From Planococcus versutus (GTDB lineage Bacteria; Bacillota; Bacilli; Bacillales_A; Planococcaceae): a DNA stretch of 64,000 nt. This document shows, piece by piece, positions 34,335-43,393 of the stretch. The position numbers and the translations under genes were made by a program. The notes under the pieces were generated by a model, which was given only the letters and a program-made list of their open reading frames with translations, was not told the DNA's origin and made no database searches. Every line of letters begins with the position of its first letter. Positions within the stretch are counted from its first letter, which is position 1. The DNA lies in contig NZ_CP016540.2 in NCBI RefSeq assembly GCF_001186155.3, positions 2,520,001 to 2,584,000 of the forward strand, in the 5' to 3' direction.

Positions 34335-35356
34335 TGTGTAACACCCATTTTTGCTAATTCTTCTTGAACTACATATAGACTCAGTAAAAGTTCTTTAATT
34401 TCTTGAAGGTTTAGGCGATGTGTATTGTGTGAGTTATACTCCCAACCTTCTGATACTTCTTCTTCACCTTCAGTAAAGTATTTATTGTAGTTTAAATCAC
34501 GGTTGTCAGCTGGAATACGGTAGTATCCGCCCATATCTGTCGCCACGGCCATTTCTTCTCTCGTCAGAAGCGTTTCATATAATTTTTCACCGTGACGCGT
34601 TCCAATAACTTCAATCGGATTATCCACTTTAAATAACTCTTTAAGCGCTTGTGCAAGTTCGCCAATAGTAGAAGCTGGTGCTTTTTGCACGAAAATATCG
34701 CCTTGGTTTGAGTTTTGGAAAGCAAACAGTACTAGTTCTACTGCATCTTCAAGAGACATTAAGTATCTCGTCATTTCAGGATCAGTGATTGTTAATGGTT
34801 TACCAGCTTTAATCTGCTCAATAAACAAAGGGATAACGGATCCACGAGAAGCCATAACATTCCCATAGCGAGTCCCTGTAATGTTGGTATCAGTTACATC
34901 AACAGTTCGAGATTTAGCTACCGTGACTTTTTCCATCATGGCTTTAGAAATTCCCATTGCGTTAATTGGGTATACGGCTTTATCAGTAGAAAGACAAATA
35001 ACTTTTTTTACATCATTTTGAATAGCTGAATTGAGTACATTTTCAGTTCCTAATACATTTGTTTTTACTGCTTCCATAGGGAAAAACTCGCATGAAGGTA
35101 CTTGTTTAAGTGCAGCTGCATGGAATACGTAATCCACATTTTTCATCGCTGTGTTAATACTATTGATATCTCTTACATCGCCAATATAGTATTTTACTTT
35201 TGAATTATTAAGTCTCTTACGAATATCTTCTTGTTTTTTTTCGTCTCTTGAGAAGATACGAATTTCTTTAATATCTGTGTCTAGAAATCTGTTTAATACT
35301 GCATTACCGAATGATCCAGTGCCACCTGTAATCAATAAAATCTTATCTTTAAACAT
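34331..35356 (-). CDS. capE: CapE-like UDP-GlcNAc 4,6-dehydratase/5-epimerase
   Basis: First enzyme of UDP-L-FucNAc synthesis, 341 residues. SDR motif TGGTGSFGNAVLN, LSTDKAVYPINAMGISK, where the usual YxxxK tyrosine is Met as in CapE/FlaA1 enzymes, and GTRYGNVMASRGSVIPLF. I set the start at 35356 (MFKDKILLITGG) because AAAGAGG is 7 nt upstream; a TTG 18 bp earlier reads through that ribosome binding site. Confidence 0.93.
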   Translation of the reverse strand: MFKDKILLITGGTGSFGNAVLNRFLDTDIKEIRIFSRDEKKQEDIRKRLNNSKVKYYIGDVRDINSINTAMKNVDYVFHAAALKQVPSCEFFPMEAVKTNVLGTENVLNSAIQNDVKKVICLSTDKAVYPINAMGISKAMMEKVTVAKSRTVDVTDTNITGTRYGNVMASRGSVIPLFIEQIKAGKPLTITDPEMTRYLMSLEDAVELVLFAFQNSNQGDIFVQKAPASTIGELAQALKELFKVDNPIEVIGTRHGEKLYETLLTREEMAVATDMGGYYRIPADNRDLNYNKYFTEGEEEVSEGWEYNSHNTHRLNLQEIKELLLSLYVVQEELAKMGVTQ

Positions 35357-35375
35357 AAAATAGCCTCTTTTCAAT

Positions 35376-36587
35376 TCATTTAAAATGTCTCATGATTATT
35401 TCATAAGAATGTTTTGCAGTATAATTATTCTCTAAATACTGTCTAGCATTCTTACCAAGTATATCTCTTGCTTCTTTTTGATAAAAACACTCAATTTTCT
35501 GGTTAAATATTTCAACATTATTACTTTCACACCAATAACCGAATTGACCTTCTTCGATTACTTCACCTATATCTGTATTAACATCAGTTGTTGCCAAAAC
35601 CGGCATTGACGCCTGCATGTACGAAAGTAACCTTGATGGGAAATTAGGTATTGTAAATCGCTTATCCAAAAATATTAACCCAACATCACAGGAATTGGCT
35701 AACACCTCATAATCTGTTTTAGGCATCTGACTAAACAACTGTGCGTTCTGTAGTTTATTTACTTCAAAGTATTTTTCTAACTTATAATATTCTGTTCCAG
35801 AACCTACAATTATAAAGTGAGCATCTCTGTTTTTTTTGTTAGATTCTAAACACTCAATTAAAAAATCTACACCTTGAGGCTTCCCTAAATTTCCACCATA
35901 TATAAAAATAGTTTTATTATTTGGTATTTTATATTTCTCTCTAATTTTTTCTTTAGCACTTTCACTAATTTCTGTATAAGAAGGGTCAATTGAATTAGGA
36001 CAAAGCTCTATCCTCTCATTTTGAAGATATGGATTGTGTTTCAATAAAAACACCTTATTAGCTTCGGACATGCAGCCGATATAATCTGAGGTCATATACA
36101 ATTTTTTTTCTTTATTTCTAAGAACTGAATAAAGAATACGATGAATACCATTCTTTTTTATAATTCCAAGATCTACGGCATTTTGAGGAAAAATATCTTT
36201 TAACAATAAATAAGATAAAGCATTATCTCTTTTTTTGACGTACTCTACTGCTTTTTGCAACGTTATAGGTGGTGTAGAATAAAGAACTAAATCAAATTTG
36301 ATCTGTCTAAAGTATTTATCAATGGCAGTAGTATATTTTTTTTCTAGAGTAAATGTACTAATACCCTTCTCAATTAAATTTGTTTTTTGTATATTTCCAA
36401 TTTGCAATTTAAGTATTGTGCAATTCTCATCATATATTAAATGTGTTTTTTCATTTTTTCTCTTTTCGGTAGGAGAAATTATGTAGACGTTATGATCAGA
36501 TTTAATGAATTCTCTCATTAAATCTGTATATATCCCATTTTCTTCAACTGTTTTGAAATCCAAAAGTGTTAAAAATAAAACATTCAT
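35376..36587 (-). CDS. WbuB-like glycosyltransferase family 4
   Basis: 403 residues, GT-B fold. IYTDLMREFIKSDHNVYIIS acceptor region, YSTPPITLQKAVEYVK and LLKDIFPQNAVDLG (the WbuB/WbjE signature for FucNAc or related transferases), donor region IFIYGGNLGKPQGVDFLIE, then FPSRLLSYMQASMPVLAT. In Cap5/O11-like clusters the homologue adds L-FucNAc to the lipid-linked first sugar, which fits its place next to capE. Donor is inference. Confidence 0.88.
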   Translation of the reverse strand: MNVLFLTLLDFKTVEENGIYTDLMREFIKSDHNVYIISPTEKRKNEKTHLIYDENCTILKLQIGNIQKTNLIEKGISTFTLEKKYTTAIDKYFRQIKFDLVLYSTPPITLQKAVEYVKKRDNALSYLLLKDIFPQNAVDLGIIKKNGIHRILYSVLRNKEKKLYMTSDYIGCMSEANKVFLLKHNPYLQNERIELCPNSIDPSYTEISESAKEKIREKYKIPNNKTIFIYGGNLGKPQGVDFLIECLESNKKNRDAHFIIVGSGTEYYKLEKYFEVNKLQNAQLFSQMPKTDYEVLANSCDVGLIFLDKRFTIPNFPSRLLSYMQASMPVLATTDVNTDIGEVIEEGQFGYWCESNNVEIFNQKIECFYQKEARDILGKNARQYLENNYTAKHSYEIIMRHFK

Positions 36588-37217
36588 TTAAAGTCTCCTT
36601 ACTGGAACACCTACATACACTCCAGAATCATTTAAATCATTTATAACTGTAGCTCCAGCGCCAATTATGATATCTTTCGAAATATTCAAGTTGTTGTTTA
36701 CGCTGCTACCAATTCCTATCCAAGTACTCTTTCCAATCTTAACTGTACCTGCAAGATTTGCTCCAGGAGAAATATGAACATAATCGCCTATTAGATTATC
36801 GTGATCCACAGTAGAACCAGTATTAATAATGCAACACTTACCAATTTTTGTAGAACAGTTTATGACAACCCCAGCCATGACTACAGTGCCCTCAGATATC
36901 TCGACTTCTTCTCCAATAACAGCATTTGGGTGTATTAACACTGGAATATTTGCATTCTGAGCTTCTAATTTTTCTTGAACTTTTTCTCTTATAGAATTAT
37001 TGCCTATAGCAACAAAAACATCCCACTCATCAATATATATCTTCAAATCTTTTGAATCTCCAATCACATCAAGACCAAGAGATTTTTTTAAAGTTTTGTC
37101 ATCATCTAGAAAAGCAACGCGTTGCCATTTTTTCATCTTAAGAGCTACATCAGCTACAACTTTCCCATGACCACTTGCTCCAATTATAAGGAGTTTGTCT
37201 TTTATAGATTTACTCAT
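36588..37217 (-). CDS. pglD: PglD/NeuD-family sugar O/N-acetyltransferase
   Basis: 209 residues. N-terminal nucleotide-sugar-binding domain LLIIGASGHGKVVADVALK, then left-handed beta-helix hexapeptide repeats (IGEEVEISEGTVVMAGVVIN onward) with the catalytic His in TVDHDNLIGDYVHISPG. PglD acetylates the 4-amino group made by PglE, giving UDP-N,N'-diacetylbacillosamine. It overlaps the pglC end by 8 bp. Confidence 0.9.
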   Translation of the reverse strand: MSKSIKDKLLIIGASGHGKVVADVALKMKKWQRVAFLDDDKTLKKSLGLDVIGDSKDLKIYIDEWDVFVAIGNNSIREKVQEKLEAQNANIPVLIHPNAVIGEEVEISEGTVVMAGVVINCSTKIGKCCIINTGSTVDHDNLIGDYVHISPGANLAGTVKIGKSTWIGIGSSVNNNLNISKDIIIGAGATVINDLNDSGVYVGVPVRRL

Positions 37218-37845
37218 GCTTTTCAGATCCTCTAAACGCTTCCATTGTAACAGACGTATTTGAACTAATACCTTCTTTAATAAAAACTTTTTTCAATGTA
37301 AGAAAAATTATTTTCCAATCAACAATGAAGCTAATTTGATTAACATATTCTACATCTAGTTCAAATTTTTCTTCCCAACTAATCGCATTTCGCCCATTCA
37401 CCTGTGCTAACCCAGATAAACCAGGCCTTACATCATGACGCTTTTTTTGTTGATCATTATATAAAGGTAAATACTGAACTAACAAAGGTCTTGGACCAAT
37501 AATAGACATATCACCATTTAAGATATTAAACAGTCCTGGTAATTCATCTAAAGATGTAGATCTTAAGAATCGACCAAACTTAGTCAACCGAATGTTATCA
37601 GGCAACAAATTTCCTTCAGCATCTTTTTCATCCGTCATCGAACGAAACTTATACATCGAAAAAATCTTTTCGTTCAATCCAGGACGCTGTTGCTTAAACA
37701 AAACTGGACTTCCTAGTTTTGTTCGAACTAAAATAGCAACTACGACTAACACTGGACTTAGAAAAATAATCGCTATTAACGAAAGGACAAAGTCCATAGG
37801 TCGTTTAAAAAATCGTTGATATAGTCCGGCTTTAGATTTGCTCAT
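37210..37845 (-). CDS. pglC: PglC-like phosphoglycosyl transferase (initiating enzyme)
   Basis: Monotopic phosphoglycosyl transferase that starts the repeat unit by moving a phospho-sugar, here probably diNAcBac-1-phosphate, to undecaprenyl phosphate. About 211 residues. N-terminal re-entrant helix (FKRPMDFVLSLIAIIFLSPV), FKQQRPGLNEKIFSMYKFRS, DELPGLFNILNGDMSIIGPR with the catalytic Asp-Glu pair, and RHDVRPGLSGLAQVNGRN. I prefer the ATG at 37845 (MSKSKAG); a GTG 12 bp upstream is also possible. Flanked by pglE and pglD. Confidence 0.92.
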   Translation of the reverse strand: MSKSKAGLYQRFFKRPMDFVLSLIAIIFLSPVLVVVAILVRTKLGSPVLFKQQRPGLNEKIFSMYKFRSMTDEKDAEGNLLPDNIRLTKFGRFLRSTSLDELPGLFNILNGDMSIIGPRPLLVQYLPLYNDQQKKRHDVRPGLSGLAQVNGRNAISWEEKFELDVEYVNQISFIVDWKIIFLTLKKVFIKEGISSNTSVTMEAFRGSEKHE

Positions 37846-37847
37846 CC

Positions 37848-38960
37848 TTATTCCCACAACCCTCGTATAATCTTTACAACTCTTTCTAACTGTTCATCAG
37901 TAATCTTCGAATCACTCGGCAAACAAATCCCATTCTCAAATAACTTCTCAGAAACATCTGTACCTACACAATCGTACTTTTCAAAATAAGGCTGCAAATG
38001 CATCGGCTTCCAAACTGGACGAGACTCAATATTCTCTTTTTCTAATGCTTCCATTACTTCAATCGGGCGAATCTTTCCGGTCAACGTCATAGCACTTAAC
38101 CAATGGTTCGGTTGGTCCCATTCATTATTCGGCATGAATTCTACGCCTTCAAGATCGCTTAAATTGTCTTTGTAAAAATTATAGATGTAATTTTTCTTCG
38201 CCACTCGATCGTCTAATACTTTAAGCTGTCCTCTGCCAATTCCAGCAACTACATTGCTCATGCGATAGTTGAAACCTAATTCACTGTGCTGATAATGTCT
38301 CGCTTGATCTCTAGATTGAGTCGCCCAAAATCTAGCCTTTGCAATGCGCTCTTCATTGTTAGAGACAAGCATACCGCCACCAGAAGTGGTGATGATCTTA
38401 TTGCCATTGAAAGAAAAGATCCCATAATCACCAAAAGTGCCTGTGTGCTGGCCTTTATAGTAAGTTCCTAGGGATTCTGCAGCATCTTCAATTAAAGCAA
38501 CATTGTGTTTTTTACATAACGCAACGATTTCATCTAGATTTGCAGATGCACCATATAGATGAACTAATAAGACTGCTTTCACTTGCGGATATTTTTCAAA
38601 AGCTTCTTCTAACGCTTTCGGAGACATGTTCCATGTTTCGTAATCACTGTCGATAAATACTGGAATGGCATTTTGATAAATGATTGGATTTGCTGTTGCT
38701 GAAAAGGTTAGTGTTGAACAAAAAACAATATCGTCTTTTTTCACTCCGGCCGCAATTAGCGCAAGATGAATCGCTGCAGTACCTGATGATAACGCAGCTG
38801 CGGATTTCGAACCAACCTTCGCTGCTAATTCCTCTTCAAAGCCATTGACGTTTGAACCAAGTGGTGCAATCCAATTGGTGTCGAATGCTTCTTTTACAAA
38901 TTCCTGTTCAAAGCCTTCATCGCTCATATGAGGGGATGAAAGTAAAATTCGTTCTGCCAT
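37848..38960 (-). CDS. pglE: PglE/DegT-family sugar aminotransferase
   Basis: PLP-dependent enzyme converting a UDP-4-keto-6-deoxy-HexNAc to the 4-amino sugar. 370 residues. LSSGTAAIHLALIAAGVK, LIEDAAESLGTYYKGQHTG with the cofactor-stacking Asp, the PLP lysine in FSFNGNKIITTSGGGML, and HYQHSELGFNYRMSNVVAG. Follows pglF by about 40 bp and precedes pglC and pglD, completing the bacillosamine set. Confidence 0.93.
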   Translation of the reverse strand: MAERILLSSPHMSDEGFEQEFVKEAFDTNWIAPLGSNVNGFEEELAAKVGSKSAAALSSGTAAIHLALIAAGVKKDDIVFCSTLTFSATANPIIYQNAIPVFIDSDYETWNMSPKALEEAFEKYPQVKAVLLVHLYGASANLDEIVALCKKHNVALIEDAAESLGTYYKGQHTGTFGDYGIFSFNGNKIITTSGGGMLVSNNEERIAKARFWATQSRDQARHYQHSELGFNYRMSNVVAGIGRGQLKVLDDRVAKKNYIYNFYKDNLSDLEGVEFMPNNEWDQPNHWLSAMTLTGKIRPIEVMEALEKENIESRPVWKPMHLQPYFEKYDCVGTDVSEKLFENGICLPSDSKITDEQLERVVKIIRGLWE

Positions 38961-39001
38961 TTTCTTGCATCCTTCCTTGACTTACTAATATCTACGCTAG
39001 C

Positions 39002-40843
39002 TTAATTGCTGACATTAAGTAGTTCTTTATCTTTCAAATCGATATTCTTTCTATTTGCTAAAGAAACCAAAACATCTTTCACTTCATCATTCCGCATCTC
39101 AGGCAACTTCTCCAACAAGTAAGTCAACTCACCCTCACTAACCGGATTCGCCTTCCCAATATAAATCTTCGGAAACACTTGCTCTGTCTGGATCTCGTTG
39201 TCATTCAACAATTCCTCAAACAACTTCTCTCCCGGACGAATGCCCGAAAAGTTAATGCCAATTTCGCCTTCTGCGTAACCCGACAAGCGGATTAAGTTTT
39301 GCGCAAGATCCACAATTTTCACTGGCTCTCCCATATCGAGCACAAACACTTCGCCACCTTCAGCGAGTGTACCCGCTTGAATGACTAACCGAGAAGCTTC
39401 TGGAATGGTCATGAAATAACGTGTCATGCGCGGATCGGTTACCGTAACCGGGCCGCCTGCTGCGATTTGTTTTTTAAATAATGGAATGACCGAGCCGCGA
39501 GAGCCGAGTACATTCCCGAAGCGCACCGCTGCGAATTTCGTCTCGCTACGTTTGGCTAAATTTTGAACAATCATTTCGGCAAAGCGTTTCGTCGCGCCCA
39601 TAACGTTCGGCGGGTTGACGGCTTTGTCTGTTGACACCATGACGAAATTACCGACGCCGCTCATGTGCGCTGCTTCTGCGACGTTTTTCGTCCCGTAGAC
39701 ATTGTTTTTGACCGCTTCCATCGGATTGCTTTCCATTAACGGGACGTGTTTATGTGCCGCCGCGTGGTACACAACGTCTGGTTTGTATGTATTCATAATG
39801 TCTAAAATGCGTTCGCGGTCTTGAACGTCCGCGATAATCGGAATGATTTCAGTGTCCGGTGCTACGGTTTGACGCAGCTCCATGTCGATCAAGTAAATCG
39901 AATTTTCACCGTGTCCGAGAAGCAAGAGCTTTTTCGGTCCAAAACGCGCGATTTGACGTGAAATTTCAGAACCTATCGAACCACCCGCGCCTGTGACCAA
40001 AATGGTTTTACTCGTCAGTTGACTGGCGATTTTGTCCATATCCAGCTTGACTTCATCGCGACCTAACAAGTCTTCGATTTTGACGTCTTGAATATCCGTT
40101 ACCGACACTTTACCGGTCATGATGTCTTCAATCAGTGGAATGGTTTGCGTACGGACACCTGAGTCCATGCACGTTTGAATCAGTTCGGCGGTTTCTTGCT
40201 TGCCGAGTGACGGAATGGCGATAATGATGGTGTCAATTTTGTTGTCGACAGCGATGTCGGCAATGTTTTTTGTATTGCCGTGCACCACACGGACGCCGTA
40301 AATATCAAGTCCTTGTTTGTTTTTGTCATCATCTACGTACAAGACTGGCAACAAACCGTTTTCTGGATTGGCGAGTAGTTGACGCGTAACCAAGCTGCCT
40401 GCTTTTCCAGCGCCAACGATTAACGTACGTTTCAAGTCTGTGTTTTTAGGTTTAATCTTATTATCACGAAGCAACCGCCACGACAAACGCGATCCCCCGA
40501 TTAACAGCAAGTGCAACATCCACGTGATGATGAGTGCACGTACTAATACATCGCCTCGGTACAAATATTGGACTAGACCAATCGCGATAATGGACCACGT
40601 GACGGCTCTAAAGATAGAAGTTAGTTCACCAATAGAAGCGTATTCCCATACTTTTCGGTATAAGCCGTAGTACATAGCGAGTGCGTGATGCGCGATAAAA
40701 ATGGTCAACGCACTCGCTAACAAGAATTTGTTTTGCAAGACATCGTTATACGGGTACAACACATAATAGCCGACAAAAATCGAGAAAAAGACGATTAAGG
40801 AATCGACGACGATTAATAACGAAACACGATTTTTCAGTGACAT
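39002..40843 (-). CDS. pglF: PglF-like membrane UDP-GlcNAc 4,6-dehydratase
   Basis: 613 residues. Four N-terminal helices (about 10-130), a first nucleotide-binding domain (IVGAGKAGSLVTRQLL near 137), then the catalytic SDR domain (TGAGGSIGSEISRQIA near 280, HAAAHKHVPLMESNP, VSTDKAVNPPNVMGATK with Met in place of Tyr, VRFGNVLGSRGSVIPLF). First step to UDP-diNAcBac. The start at 40843 (MSLKNRVSLL) has GAAAGGA 9 nt upstream; a frame start 39 bp earlier does not. Confidence 0.93.
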   Translation of the reverse strand: MSLKNRVSLLIVVDSLIVFFSIFVGYYVLYPYNDVLQNKFLLASALTIFIAHHALAMYYGLYRKVWEYASIGELTSIFRAVTWSIIAIGLVQYLYRGDVLVRALIITWMLHLLLIGGSRLSWRLLRDNKIKPKNTDLKRTLIVGAGKAGSLVTRQLLANPENGLLPVLYVDDDKNKQGLDIYGVRVVHGNTKNIADIAVDNKIDTIIIAIPSLGKQETAELIQTCMDSGVRTQTIPLIEDIMTGKVSVTDIQDVKIEDLLGRDEVKLDMDKIASQLTSKTILVTGAGGSIGSEISRQIARFGPKKLLLLGHGENSIYLIDMELRQTVAPDTEIIPIIADVQDRERILDIMNTYKPDVVYHAAAHKHVPLMESNPMEAVKNNVYGTKNVAEAAHMSGVGNFVMVSTDKAVNPPNVMGATKRFAEMIVQNLAKRSETKFAAVRFGNVLGSRGSVIPLFKKQIAAGGPVTVTDPRMTRYFMTIPEASRLVIQAGTLAEGGEVFVLDMGEPVKIVDLAQNLIRLSGYAEGEIGINFSGIRPGEKLFEELLNDNEIQTEQVFPKIYIGKANPVSEGELTYLLEKLPEMRNDEVKDVLVSLANRKNIDLKDKELLNVSN

Positions 40844-40969
40844 GGGGGTCAATCCTTTCGGTATCCAGTACTTTTGACTCAACTGGTTTAAAATCTTCCC
40901 TCATTTTAACATAGTAATTACTGGAAATGGAAGGATTTTATAAACAAATTAATACTTTTATGTTAGTTA

Positions 40970-41737
40970 TCAAGTGAAAATTTTCCACCATTTCCCTTTA
41001 GAGATGTCTTCTGGCTCTAGAACGTGGAAATGTTCATCTCGTATGATTCGTTCATTGTTTTCTAAGAAAATGTCTACCATGTCGTGCTGGTTTTTCTTTT
41101 CTAAGTAATCGAGTCCTTCATTGAAAAGAAATGGTCGTTTATCTAAGCTGTGTACATCCGATCCGTAGACGTGGATCAAGTTGGCATCGATCAAACTCAT
41201 CGCTGTGCGTTGAATGGCTTTGCCAAAACTTCCTGCGACAGACCCTGCCGTTACTTGCGCCATGGCACCGTGAACAAGCAATTTTTTCAAGCGTTCTGGT
41301 TTTTCGATAATGCCTTGGTTGCGTTCGGCATGCGCAATAATCGGTACGTAGTTTTTCATAATGAGTTGCTGAATGATAGGAACGGTATAGGCTGGAATAC
41401 CGGATGATGGCAGTTCTAACAAGACATACCGTGACCCCGCTAGCGTTAATGCTTCTCCATTTACTAGTTTTTCAGGCAACTTTTCACCGAGACGGCATTC
41501 TTGGCCGCTGTAGATGGTAATGGGCAATTGTTCTTCTGCTATGTAACTGGTAACCAGCTCTACTTGTCTGTTTAATGCTGCGAGGTTTGTTTGAAAGTTT
41601 GGATGAAAGGCATGTGGCGTTGCGATAATGCCGGTTAACTGTTCGTCAATGGCTTTTTCTAACAGTCGTTTTGTTTGCTCTATCGTCTCTGCACCGTCGT
41701 CTAGTCCAGGCAAAATATGAGCGTGTGTGTCGATCAT
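40970..41737 (-). CDS. capC: CapC/YwqE-type PHP protein-tyrosine phosphatase
   Basis: Manganese-dependent PHP phosphatase that dephosphorylates the CapB tyrosine kinase, setting polymer length. 255 residues. The metal-binding motif MIDTHAHILPGLDDGAETIEQ (split: THAHILPGLDDGA) opens the protein, with further ligands in ATPHAFHPNF, PIIAHAERNQGI and VYGSDVHSLDKRP. Lies downstream of capB by about 50 bp. Starts with ATG after AGGAGGACG. Confidence 0.95.
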   Translation of the reverse strand: MIDTHAHILPGLDDGAETIEQTKRLLEKAIDEQLTGIIATPHAFHPNFQTNLAALNRQVELVTSYIAEEQLPITIYSGQECRLGEKLPEKLVNGEALTLAGSRYVLLELPSSGIPAYTVPIIQQLIMKNYVPIIAHAERNQGIIEKPERLKKLLVHGAMAQVTAGSVAGSFGKAIQRTAMSLIDANLIHVYGSDVHSLDKRPFLFNEGLDYLEKKNQHDMVDIFLENNERIIRDEHFHVLEPEDISKGKWWKIFT

Positions 41738-41786
41738 GAATTCGTCCTCCTTGTGCGCGTTAAAAAAAGTAAAAAGGAGAGCCTTT

Positions 41787-42488
41787 TTACTCTGTGTTTC
41801 CGTAATATTGGTAGTAATAGCTGTCTTTTGGCAAGGCGAAATTGTTCAAGACGGCACCGATCAAGCGACTATTTGACGATTCAATCGCTTCTTTTGCTTT
41901 GACCGCCATGTCTTTTTCCGTATTGCCTGAGCTGACAACCAAAATCGTGCCTTCGCATTTGTTTGCCAAAATCTGTCCGTCAGTTACGGACAGTACAGGC
42001 GGTGCATCGAAAATGATTAAATCATACATGTTTTTTAGTTGACCGATTAGCGTATTCATCGATTGAGACGCTAAGAGTTCTGCAGGGTTGGGTGGAATCG
42101 GTCCACACGTCATTAAGTCTAGACGTTCAACCGCTGTCGGGCGAATCACTTCTTGAATCGAGCTTTGACGGGTCAAAACACTTGATAAGCCGATGGTATT
42201 TCCCATACGAAATGTGTAATGAGTGGTTGGTTTACGCATGTCGCCATCGACTAACAACACTTTTTTGCCTTCTTGTGCAAACACCACTGCTAAGTTAGCT
42301 GACGTGGTCGACTTACCTTCTGATGGCGCTGCAGACGTGACAACGATTGTGCGGATTTCTGCATCGGGTGACGAGAAGTTGATATTGGTGCGCAATGTGC
42401 GAAATTGCTCGGATACAACTGAACGTGGTGTGGTAAATGTGATTAGTTTACGTGCAGTTTCCTGCAGTACTTTTTTCTTTCTCGCCAT
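41787..42488 (-). CDS. capB: CapB/YwqD-type tyrosine kinase
   Basis: Cytoplasmic BY-kinase, 233 residues, activated by the membrane modulator CapA. Walker A SAAPSEGKSTTSANLA, Walker A' VLLVDGDMRKPT, Walker B LIIFDAPPVLSVTD. The C-terminal Tyr cluster (KDSYYYQYYGNTE) is the autophosphorylation tail. Phosphorylation state controls Wzy-dependent polymerisation. Three bases separate it from capA. Confidence 0.95.
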   Translation of the reverse strand: MARKKKVLQETARKLITFTTPRSVVSEQFRTLRTNINFSSPDAEIRTIVVTSAAPSEGKSTTSANLAVVFAQEGKKVLLVDGDMRKPTTHYTFRMGNTIGLSSVLTRQSSIQEVIRPTAVERLDLMTCGPIPPNPAELLASQSMNTLIGQLKNMYDLIIFDAPPVLSVTDGQILANKCEGTILVVSSGNTEKDMAVKAKEAIESSNSRLIGAVLNNFALPKDSYYYQYYGNTE

Positions 42489-42491
42489 CGG

Positions 42492-43214
42492 TTAGCCCGC
42501 CCTTCTTTTAGATGATTTGTTTTCTTCTAGTTTGGCTTCTTCTTTGATCGGCGAAATCACGCCGAGTAACGGCACACCTAAAATGTCTTCAATGTCTTGT
42601 TGGTCTTTGATCGATGTATCTAAATACTCCAGTAAGAATGCAATCCCCACTCCAAGCATCAAGCCAATCACAGCGGCAATCGCCATGTTGAGCATTGGAT
42701 TAGGTGCAACCGGTGACGGATTTTCTTTTAATACGGCCGGTGACAAAATCGATACGTTGTCGACATTCATCAATTCTTTGATCTCGCCTTCAAACACTTT
42801 CGCGGTGGTGTTGGCAATGTCCACAGCGAGCGCTGGGTCTTCGTCTTGTACGGTCACATTGACCACTTGCGAATTTTCAGCCGTTGCTACCGTGATTTTA
42901 CTGTTTAACGCTTCGACAGACATATCAAGACCCAACTGACTGGATACTTGGTCTAGTATCGCTGGGCTTTTGATAATAACGGAATATGTATTGATCAATT
43001 GAAGATCAGTTTGAATGTTTTGGTTGGTCAGTTGAGACGCTTCCGTTTGTTCTTGGTTGACTAAGATTTGTGTCGAAGTCTCATACATCGGGGTCAATAC
43101 TAAAAACGATACGACGCCTGCGATGGTGATCGCTAAAATGGTCAACAGTGCAATTAACCCAACGCGCTTTTTCAGCGTTTTAACTAAGTCTTGTAAGCTG
43201 ATGGTTTCTTCCAT
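42492..43214 (-). CDS. capA: CapA/Wzz-like polysaccharide co-polymerase and kinase activator
   Basis: 240 residues with two membrane helices (about 18-40 and 170-192) bracketing an extracellular Wzz domain, a Pro-rich segment before TM2 (NPSPVAPNPMLN), and a basic C-terminal tail that contacts CapB. First gene of the 22-kb minus-strand operon. I placed the start at 43214 (MEETISLQDLVK), about 11 nt after AAGGAG; a longer frame adds nine codons (MKIKGAHYH) that cover this ribosome binding site. Confidence 0.92.
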   Translation of the reverse strand: MEETISLQDLVKTLKKRVGLIALLTILAITIAGVVSFLVLTPMYETSTQILVNQEQTEASQLTNQNIQTDLQLINTYSVIIKSPAILDQVSSQLGLDMSVEALNSKITVATAENSQVVNVTVQDEDPALAVDIANTTAKVFEGEIKELMNVDNVSILSPAVLKENPSPVAPNPMLNMAIAAVIGLMLGVGIAFLLEYLDTSIKDQQDIEDILGVPLLGVISPIKEEAKLEENKSSKRRAG

Positions 43215-43322
43215 ATGGTAATGTGCTCCTTTTATTTTCATATTCTTATCATAGATGTGTCATAAACAACATAAAATAGTATAGCATAGGAAAGAGTCGA
43301 AAGAACTTCCATTTTTAAAATG

Positions 43323-43351
43323 TTTAATAGGCTATTAGGATGATTTATGCT
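43323..43351 (+). promoter_or_regulatory. Possible promoter of the SGNH hydrolase-LCP operon
   Basis: TTTAAT, 17-bp spacer, TATGCT, about 40 bp before the ATG at 43394. It lies in the 180-bp divergent gap with capA. The -35 is weak. Confidence 0.35.
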
Positions 43352-43393
43352 ATCTTTATTGATAGATTAATTGCTTTTGAGAGGAGTATCTTC

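Noticed and set aside
43340..43393. N-terminal extension of the SGNH hydrolase
   Set aside because: The extra 18 codons overlap the promoter-like region and have no ribosome binding site. The ATG at 43394 has a strong one and begins a clean membrane anchor.
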